DNA from: Prosopocoilus inquinatus
Lineage: Eukaryota; Arthropoda; Insecta; Coleoptera; Lucanidae
Assembly (NCBI GenBank): GCA_036172665.1
Contig: CM069876.1
Location: forward strand, 45,663,001-45,727,000
Direction of reading: 5' to 3'
DNA: 64,000 nucleotides
Shown here: one piece after another, positions 57,029-64,000 of the stretch
Layout of the letters: each line of letters opens with the position of its first letter
How positions within the stretch are numbered: the stretch's first letter is position 1
Program-made: the position numbers and the translations under genes
Notes under the pieces: generated by a model
Seen by the model: the letters and a program-made list of their open reading frames with translations, nothing else
Database searches by the model: none
Told to the model about the DNA's origin: nothing

Positions 57029-58749
57029 GTTTCAATTTGTAAAAAGAAATGCGTGCGCTTACAGTACGTGTCATAACCAAACATCGGATGAAAGTATGGA
57101 AGTCAATGTTCAAATTTTCATAACCGGCACGTTAGGTAGGTTATGGAGGCGTTCCTGATCTGGTTAGAGCTTTGAGCTATCCAGAACGGTCTGACATGAC
57201 CTGATATAGGATGAAAGTATGGAAATCAATGTCATTCTCATAAGTGGCATGTTAGGTAGACGGTCTCCCGTTCGTGTACTTCGTGTTTGTTACCGCATAT
57301 TCATCGCATTAACAGCCCGGCGCTCATGAACTGGCGGCGAGCGCGCGCGTTGCATTCATGAGACGAAGTGACTGCGATTATCCATACAAATATCCTAAGA
57401 TTGGTCATAACCTCATCAGTCCTAAATTGAAACAGTATTTCAACACTAAATTAATTAATTTACGTCAAGCATTATACTCTTTGATGAACGGGGTGGGGTG
57501 GGTGTTGGGGGGGGGGATCATTTGAACTACCTGTCTTAACGTAATATTAGTTCCTGTTAGCTGTCGTAGCTATTAATATGCTATTAATAGAGACGAGGAG
57601 CATTCGTGTGGTTTCCGTGCAATATTTGCAGCACTCTGCAACATATGTTAATGACATTTGAGACGCTTCGCCCACTCCGTGTAATTATATTTCCTCGCGG
57701 CCTTGTGTCGCCGGCCCCCGCACGTACGATACATTGCTGACATAATAAGAGGGACTTTTTTGGGCGGACAGACTGCGTCTTATTTTTATTTTATTGCCCG
57801 ACGAGATAAATTTATTATTGAATTCGTTTATGTACTGTTACGAATTTAGGTCGATTGCTTTAATATCCGGGCTGACGAAGATTCGAGGCCGGAATTTTCT
57901 TTATCCAGAAAATTCCGCACTCGCGAGGTACGCAGATGTTCTCGAAGCGTCGAGACTTGACTCGCCGGTTTCTCACCGTGTAAGACTAAATTCGTCACGC
58001 ATTAGATCATCACAATCTTACTACCGTGTCTCGTAATTTATTTATTTCAATTGACAGTTTTTTTTTTCTTGACTTCGGAAGCTTTTGATTAGTCGTTCCA
58101 AAAATAGTAAACCATTGTCTTCTACTGTTATGGAAAAATCATTGACGTCCAAAAATTAATCGTCACAGTGAACTTTCCGGCACGGAACGCCACGGCCGGT
58201 GGTAATAAAAGCGTGAACAAAGCAAATAAAAAAAAAAAAAACAAAAACGAGGAAGTGCCCCCCTCGTTATTCATTCAGGTAATTGGCACCACGTCCTCCG
58301 GAATGCTCGGCCGATGGTTTTGCAATGCCCATGACTATGAGGCTGCACGGTAAATTCATGTGTAGAGTTAACTTTCACTAAAATTCACGACCTACTTACT
58401 CCGGTAAATACACCCAGCGAGCGACCACCGTGTGATTTCCCAGCAATAATTAAAATGTAGTAATAAAATATTAAAACATTAAATAAAAAAAAAATCTACC
58501 TCAATTAGAATTCGTATTGCCACGAGGAGTATTCCAAATTGAGTGATGAGTTTCCATGTCAAATAATCAAACAGAAGATTAATTTATTCAAGTCAAAATT
58601 CTTTTATTGTTGACACAATTTTCATGCATCTGGCAACAATGTATAAAAGCTGACAATTCGAAAAACTACAACTAACCTTAAGTACAAATGTTTTATATAT
58701 CGTCGGTTCGTAACCCACTTACTTACTTCCCTTCCCCCTTAATTTCAAC
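57029..58749. other. Unassigned intergenic DNA
   Basis: No exon is supported. A diverged direct repeat, GGATGAAAGTATGGAA(G/A)TCAATGT followed by TCATAA, occurs at about 57085 and 57209. There is a G run near 57508. The frames at 57794-58036 and 58168-58353 do not start with ATG or lack any family signature, although the stretch from 57880 to 58020 is CG-richer than its surroundings and might be a non-coding exon or regulatory region. Confidence 0.35.
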
Positions 58750-58890
58750 CAGTGATGGCATTTGGGTAAATACGCGATGAGTGGGTTGATAAAAAACGGG
58801 TAAATACCCGGTATTTACACTTACCTAAACTAATTTTATACACCCAAAAAAATGGGTGCAGTGGGTATATTTCTATAATAGGTAAATATC

Positions 58891-59016
58891 TAATACCCGA
58901 TTTCTTCACCTCTTGATAAATTTATCTGCAAGGTAATATCCTAATGTTGTCGATACAATAGTTTCCAAGGATAATACCTGGCAGATAAATTTATCAGGAG
59001 GTGAAGAAATCGGGCA
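58891..59016. mobile_element. 126 bp hairpin MITE nested in the hAT-like element
   Basis: ACCCGATTTCTTCACCTC, then TTGATAAATTTATCTGC, is mirrored by GCAGATAAATTTATCAGG, then AGGTGAAGAAATCGGGC. The flanks carry the same 8-mer TAAATATC on each side (58883-58890 and 59017-59024), again hAT-like. A decayed relative is near 56200 (TTTATCAGGAAGTGGTAAGATCGGGCC). Confidence 0.8.
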
Positions 59017-59229
59017 TAAATATCGGGAAAATTCCGGGGTAAGTACGACATAATCTGATGCGTTCGATCTGGGTTTCCCCTGTTTCATCAGCGCTCTCAT
59101 TTTATTTGGTTCACTATAATACGCCATGGGTAATTTCAAAATTTTACTCCGAACAACATAACGCCCATTCCTCCGCAATTGTCTTATGATATACGCGCTT
59201 AGCGTTTGTTACTCCTATTACTTCTCGTA

Positions 59230-60130
59230 TTATAGAATTTTGTTTTCGTTTAATCCTCTAACGATAACGCCAACAAAAAAAACAAAAAGCGAATCACAGA
59301 GTAAAACAAAAAAATTATCAGCAAAATAAAACAAAAGACGATCGGCTTCCTTTTATAAACCTCTGACTTTTTTTCTCGTTTGCACGAGTCTTTTGTGTGC
59401 GTTTTTTTTTTAAATTTCATTAATCCTCCATCGATAATGCAAACCAAAAACAAAAAGAGAATTGCAGAGTGAAACAAAAAAAATAATAATAATCAACGCA
59501 ATAAAACAAAAGACAATCGGGCGCCTCTTATAAATTTTTTGTGATTTTTTTCCTCATTTGCATTTGCGTGTGCTGTTTCCTTTTATAATTCTTTTGTTTT
59601 GTTTTGTTTTTTTTTTTTCATTGATTCTATGTCAATCGTATTTTGTTTCTGTTCAATTTCATCGATCCTCTCTCTCTCTGTCGGTCATCAATAATGCAAA
59701 CCAAAAACAAAAAGCGAACCTCAAAGTGTAACAAAAAACGATCGAGGCAATGAAAGAAGAAGACAATCGGTTTCCATTTCTAAACATTTTGATTGTCTTT
59801 TTTCTCGTTTGCGTTTGCCGTCTTCTTTTTGCAAGTCTAGTTTTTAATTTCATCAATCTTCCCTCGATCGTATTTTGTTTTTTTTTTGTTTGTTTGTTTA
59901 TAATTTCATCGATCCTTTGTCGATAAAGTAAACGAAAAACAAAAAAAAGCGAACAACGTAATTAAACGACACAAAACAAAAGACAATCGCTGTCATTTTA
60001 TGTAAATCTTTTGATTTTCATTTAATTTTATCGATCCGTTTACATTTTCTTTGTCGGTCCTCTTTTGTTTTATCGTTTATCTTTTGCGCCTTGTTCCAAC
60101 GTTCGCCATTTTTTCTCTTTATTTGCGTTT

Positions 60131-60185
<55 letters not shown>

Positions 60186-62000
60186 AATATTTCTTCCGCG
60201 TTTACATAACTTCATCGATCGTCTTTTGTTTTTGTTGAATATTTTTAGATTCATTCTACCGTTCGCTTTTTGTTCTTCGTTTCTTTGAATAAAGACGGAT
60301 TTTCTTTTTTTTGTATTTTTTTACTATTTTTTTTTCTTTTTGTTTTCATTGATTCCCTGTCGGTAACGCAAAACGTAACACAAAGAACGAACAACAACAG
60401 AGCGAAACAAAAAATGACAAACGAAATCAAACAAAAGACGATCGACGTTTTTTTCACTTTTGTTTTAGTTCCATCCATCGATTTTCATTTTCTTTGTCGG
60501 CCTTCTTTTGTTTTATCGTTTATCTTTTGCTTTATTCCATCGTTCGCCATTTTTCTCCTTATTTGCGTTTCCCGTTTTTTTTTTTTTTTTTTTTTAATAA
60601 ATATTTCGTCCGCGTTTACAAAACTTCATTGGTCGTCTTTTGTTTTATTTTTTTAAATATTTTCAGATTCATTCTACCGTTCGCTTTTTGTTCTTTGTTT
60701 CTTTGGATTTTTATTTAATTCGATGGATTTTCTTTTTGTATTTCTTGACTGTTTTTTTTTTCTTTTTGTTTTCATTGATCTCCTGTCGGTAACGCAAAAC
60801 GTAAAACAAAGAACGAACAACAACAGAGCGAAACAAAAAATGACAAACGAAATAAAACAAAAGACGATCGGTGTCGTTTTATTTTATCTTTTTTTTTTTA
60901 CTTTTATTTTAGTTCCATCCATCGATTTTCATTTTCTTTGTCGGCTCTCTTTTGTTTTATCGTTTATCTTTTGCCTTATTCCATCGTTCGCCATTTTTTC
61001 TCCTTATTTGCTTTCCCGCTTTTTTTTAATAAATATTTTACATTTTATTTTGTTGAATATTTTTAGATTCATTCTACCATTCGCTTTTTGTTCTTCGTTC
61101 CTTTGGATTCTTATTTAATTTAATGGATTTTCTTTTCTCTTGTATTTCTTGACTGTCTTTTCTTTTTGTTTTCATCGGTCCCCTGTCGGTAATACAAAAA
61201 GGAAAGCAAAGAACAAACAACAACAGAGCGAAACAAATAATGATAAACGAAATAAAACAAATGACGGTCGATGTCATTTTATTGTCTTTTTTGACTTTTT
61301 TTAGTTTCATGGACCGGTTTTCATTTTTTTTTGTTTTACTGCTTGTCCTTTGTTTTATTCCAACGTTCACCGTTCTTTTCGTCATTTGCACTTCCCGTTT
61401 TCTTTTTTGTATTTTTATTTTTTCTTTTAATTTCGTTGATCGCCTTTCGTTTTCGATTTTTATTTAACTTAATCGATTGTCCTTTTTCTTTTTGTACTTA
61501 TTAACCGTTTTTTTTCTTCTTGTTTTGTTGTTTCGTCACTTGCTTTGCTTTGTTTTGTTTTCGTTTGCATTTAATCTAATTTTATTATTATATTCATTTT
61601 ATTTTATTAATTTTATTTTCTGTTTCGTTATTTTCGTCTTTTATTTGCATTTTTGCGTTTAAATTTTTGATTTTTATTGTTCCTTTTTTTTAAAAAAAAA
61701 TTATTGGTCGTCCCTTGTTGCTTCATTTTATGGATTATTTTGTGTTTGACTCTCTCGCTCTCACTTTTAGTTTTTCGCTTGCGCCACCCTCCTCCTTCAT
61801 AATTTTTTTGATTTTTATTATTTAATTTCAACGATCTTTCCTTATTTCTTTTACTGACTTATTATTCTCCTCTAGCTTTATTTTATACAAATTTCGTCTC
61901 TTGTTTTATTTTGTTGCCCGTCTCTGTTTTCATTTACGTCAAATTTGTTCTTAATCTAATTTTATTGTTCCTCTTTTCCTATTATTTTTTTTTGGCGATA
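59230..62000. repeat. T-rich array with both orientations, interior of the hAT-like element
   Basis: Units here pair a forward motif (CGATCGTCTTTTGTTTT) with an inverted one (AACAAAAGACGATCG), so each unit can fold. Inverted copies are at about 59330, 59505, 59755, 59975, 60430, 60860 and 61250. Two larger copies, 60220-60620 and 60640-61020, are nearly the same (CATTCTACCGTTCGC, ACAAAGAACGAACAACAACAG, AGTTCCATCCATCG). A T run of about 50 nt is at 60130-60181. Confidence 0.8.
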
Positions 62001-62065
62001 TCCTGAATTTAGCCCCAAATCTACGCATTTTTTTTGGGTAAATACCGGGTAAATTGCCATCTCTG

Positions 62066-63772
62066 ATTTCAACAATGTCACTCTGGTATAGTTGTAATTA
62101 GCTTTGATTTTATTTAGCAAATTAATTAATTAATTAAAGATTCCTTGCATTCTAATTTTCAAAACATCTCGTTTTATTTCGTCGGATGTTTATACTTCAG
62201 TCACCCTGTCCTTACTTATTTACTTACATCCCTTCCCCCTTATTTTTTTTTCAAAATATGTTCCTTCAGTCACCCTGTTCTTACTTACTTACATCCCTTC
62301 CCCCTTATTATTATTATTTTTTTTTCAAAATATGTTCCTCTGCTGCAGAGTTACATTTAGCAAATTATTTAGTCATCACTTGGAGATAACGTCTATACTA
62401 TTATTTAACCTCTGCGTAAACATTCATGTTTATCTTGCAATTAAGATACGTACTAAACCGAGCAAACGCGGGCCGCTTGAATTAACTTTATTTAAACATT
62501 GATCTGGCTGTGTAATGTTAATGTACTTGGCTTGCTGACCTCGTTCGCGGTGACTAACCAACACCGATATTCATAATTTACAAATTCCGGTTTACGTTGG
62601 CCAGACGGGTTATAGTTATACTATGTACATACGTATGTATAGGTGTCCCGTGTAGGTGAGCTCGGGGACCGTTTGCTCTGCGGCTCTGATTTATGGACGC
62701 CATCGCGTTAAGCATGCAAATTGAGTTGAGTGTTTGGTTGGCTTTTACAATACCCCCCCGGAGGCACCGTGACATAAGCATTTGTTTTGAAATCGTAATT
62801 ACCAATTGAATAAATTAACTGATTGATTGAAGTGTTTGAAAGTCGTGTAACTAACTTCGATCGAATAATTTATTTTAGATAGCAACTTTTATTTATGCCG
62901 GTGTCTATTGCGTGAAGAAAACAAAAAGCTACCATTTAATTATACAGGGTGACACACGGCACAAAAACGCGTACCACAATTCTCCAAGGTACACGCTTAT
63001 GTATGTACATACCAGTAACCCCCTGTATATTAGTGCTGTGGTGCTATTGTCGATGAGCACTCTTATTGGTTAGGCACTTCTGTCAAAATGCATTTTGTTT
63101 TTTGCCCCGCCTTGTTCGCCATTGAAATTTAGGTAGTGTGTCTTTGTTCCACATGAATGTTGCGTATTCTGTTGTAATGTGTTTATTTATTTGTTTTTAA
63201 TTTCATTCTCACGTTCTTCTTTTAATTTTTCTATTTTATCTCAATTTATCCTTTCACATTCTTTTTCTCTATATTTATTCATTGTATCTTTTTATATTCT
63301 TTTATCTTTCCTGAAATACGGACATACGGTTTCCCACGACGTTCTTCTATTGTTAAATTATCGTATCTTTTTCAAAAATTTTTGTTGCAAATCGTTTTTC
63401 GCTGTTTATTAAACCGTTCATATTTTTTTACTTCAATTTCCATCTCTCTTATTTTGTCATTTTTTTCATCTTTTATTCTGTGTTTAATTTCTTCAAAAAT
63501 TTCCTTTGTTTTTACATTTATTTATGTTTCCATACACATATTTTCCTAAATCACCTTTTTATGCTTCAAATAAATTTAATATTTCCGTCTTATTTTCTTC
63601 TATTTCTTTATTTGTTTCATGTGTATTCCTATAGTTTTCTCTTTTACTTCATTCTTAATTTATTTCTTCTCTGTTTAGTACCAATCTTTCCTTCATTTCC
63701 TTATTGTTTTGTTCTAGTTTCTCATTCACGTCATCTTGTCTCTCTTTCATTTCTTTATTGTATAGAAAGAGA
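62066..63772. other. Right-hand intergenic region with small repeats
   Basis: A direct repeat, TTCAGTCACCCTGT(C/T)CTTACTTA followed by CATCCCTTCCCCCTTATT, is at about 62197 and 62267, with a partial copy near 58718. A 90 bp element with ends TATACAGGG/CCCTGTATA lies at 62941-63030. From about 63180 to 63770 the plus strand is T-rich; part of its complement (about 63762-63655) reads as a charged coiled-coil-like peptide (KEMKERQDDVNEKLEQNNKE) with a stop soon after, perhaps a decayed retroelement fragment. Confidence 0.45.
62941..63030. mobile_element. Short element with TATACAGGG inverted ends
   Basis: TATACAGGGTGACAC at the left and TAACCCCCTGTATAT at the right are inverted termini of the type found on insect mariner-like MITEs. 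The interior has an imperfect palindrome around ATGTATGTACATAC. No transposase is present. Confidence 0.45.
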
Positions 63773-64000
63773 ATGACCGGACGAAAGAGATTGGAAAGTA
63801 AAAGCAAAGAACGAACAAATGAGGAACCTAGAGTAGATGGATTAGAAAGTTGTGGTGATGAAGAAGAAGTGAAAGTTGAAGAAAAAAAGAAGGAAGGAGA
63901 GGAGATGAAAATGATGTTTGCGTTTGCCATGACAATGGAAAATTTTGCTAAAAATAACAACAAGGAAATAAATGGGAAATTATTTCTAATTTCATTTTTA
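63773..64000 (+). CDS. Retroelement-like charged ORF, runs off the window
   Basis: An ATG frame stays open for 76 codons to the window edge. Residues 1-45 are Lys/Glu/Arg-rich (TGRKRLESKSKERTNEE, EEEVKVEEKKKEG), followed by EMKMMFAFAMTMENFAKNNNKEINGKL. The pattern of an acidic/basic N-terminus plus a helical segment resembles gag-like ORF1 proteins of insect retroelements, but no diagnostic motif (zinc knuckle, reverse transcriptase) is inside the window. The adjacent upstream sequence encodes a similar KEMKER-type peptide on the opposite strand, suggesting an inverted or rearranged copy. Confidence 0.35.
   Translation, partial: MTGRKRLESKSKERTNEEPRVDGLESCGDEEEVKVEEKKKEGEEMKMMFAFAMTMENFAKNNNKEINGKLFLISFL

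Larger units (their letters stand above)
58750..62065. mobile_element. Non-autonomous hAT-like element, 3.3 kb, perfect 8 bp TSD
   Basis: The left end CAGTGATGGCATTTGGG (58750) and right end ATTGCCATCTCTG (ending 62065) are terminal inverted repeats (CAG-A/T-GATGGCA). Immediately outside both ends is the identical 8-mer ATTTCAAC (58742-58749 and 62066-62073), the hallmark of hAT transposition. Subterminal GGTAAATACCCGGTATTTAC-like repeats lie at the left and ATACCGGGTAAATT at the right. No transposase frame exists; the interior is a nested MITE and a T-rich repeat array. Confidence 0.88.

Noticed and set aside
57794..58036. 80-residue open frame in a CG-richer stretch
   Set aside because: The frame does not begin with ATG, has no recognisable domain and lacks convincing splice partners.

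Overview
The window comes from an A+T-rich insect nuclear genome, most likely a beetle. The order-level call is inference; insect is well supported by orthologues of Drosophila Pkg21D and dodo (Pin1), by many 50-65 nt introns, and by heat-shock-element-driven intronless Hsp70 genes. Eleven protein-coding genes or gene parts can be supported. Most of the remaining sequence is repeat: long one-strand T-rich arrays built around motifs such as GATCTTCTTTTGTTTT, hairpin-type MITEs, and two related satellite families.

Layout. 1-8.7 kb: T-rich arrays, a 3-copy ~240 bp tandem repeat (5.64-6.29 kb) and unassigned DNA. 8.77-11.61 kb: a cGMP-dependent protein kinase of the Pkg21D type, 5' end not found. 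12.19-12.65 kb: a small basic orphan protein. 13.1-14.07 kb (minus): PPCDC (coenzyme A synthesis) and COX19 (cytochrome oxidase assembly), only 10 nt apart on one strand. 14.3-19.5 kb: two almost identical, head-to-head cytosolic Hsp70 genes with clear heat-shock elements and TATA boxes. 19.9-20.6 kb (minus): NOP16 (60S ribosome biogenesis). 21.18-21.70 kb: a two-exon orphan. 21.79-22.80 kb: rearranged duplicate pieces of SMC1 exon 10 and NOP16 exon 1. 22.87-28.52 kb and 29.33-42.54 kb: two tandem SMC1 cohesin ATPase genes in the same orientation, each rebuilt here into an 18-exon open frame with all 17 intron positions shared (1228 and 1220 aa). 42.66-45.22 kb: a satellite array. 46.66-50.57 kb (minus): Pin1/dodo. 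50.6-64 kb: transposon-rich sequence, including a 3.3 kb non-autonomous hAT-like element (58750-62065) with a perfect 8 bp target-site duplication, and a retroelement-like ORF running off the right edge.

The most unusual feature is in SMC1 copy B. Intron 10 holds ten tandem ~152-166 bp units. Nearly every unit repeats the genuine 3' splice site and the first 11 nt of exon 11, followed by in-frame stops and a GTGAGC donor-like site. This looks like a ladder of decoy acceptors or potential poison exons inside a cohesin gene. Its paralogue carries a related hairpin repeat in the same intron.

Functionally the genes are housekeeping (cohesin, ribosome assembly, CoA, cytochrome oxidase, proline isomerase), stress response (Hsp70) and signalling (PKG). 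There is no sign of a shared pathway. The notable biology is SMC1 duplication and the repeat dynamics around it.
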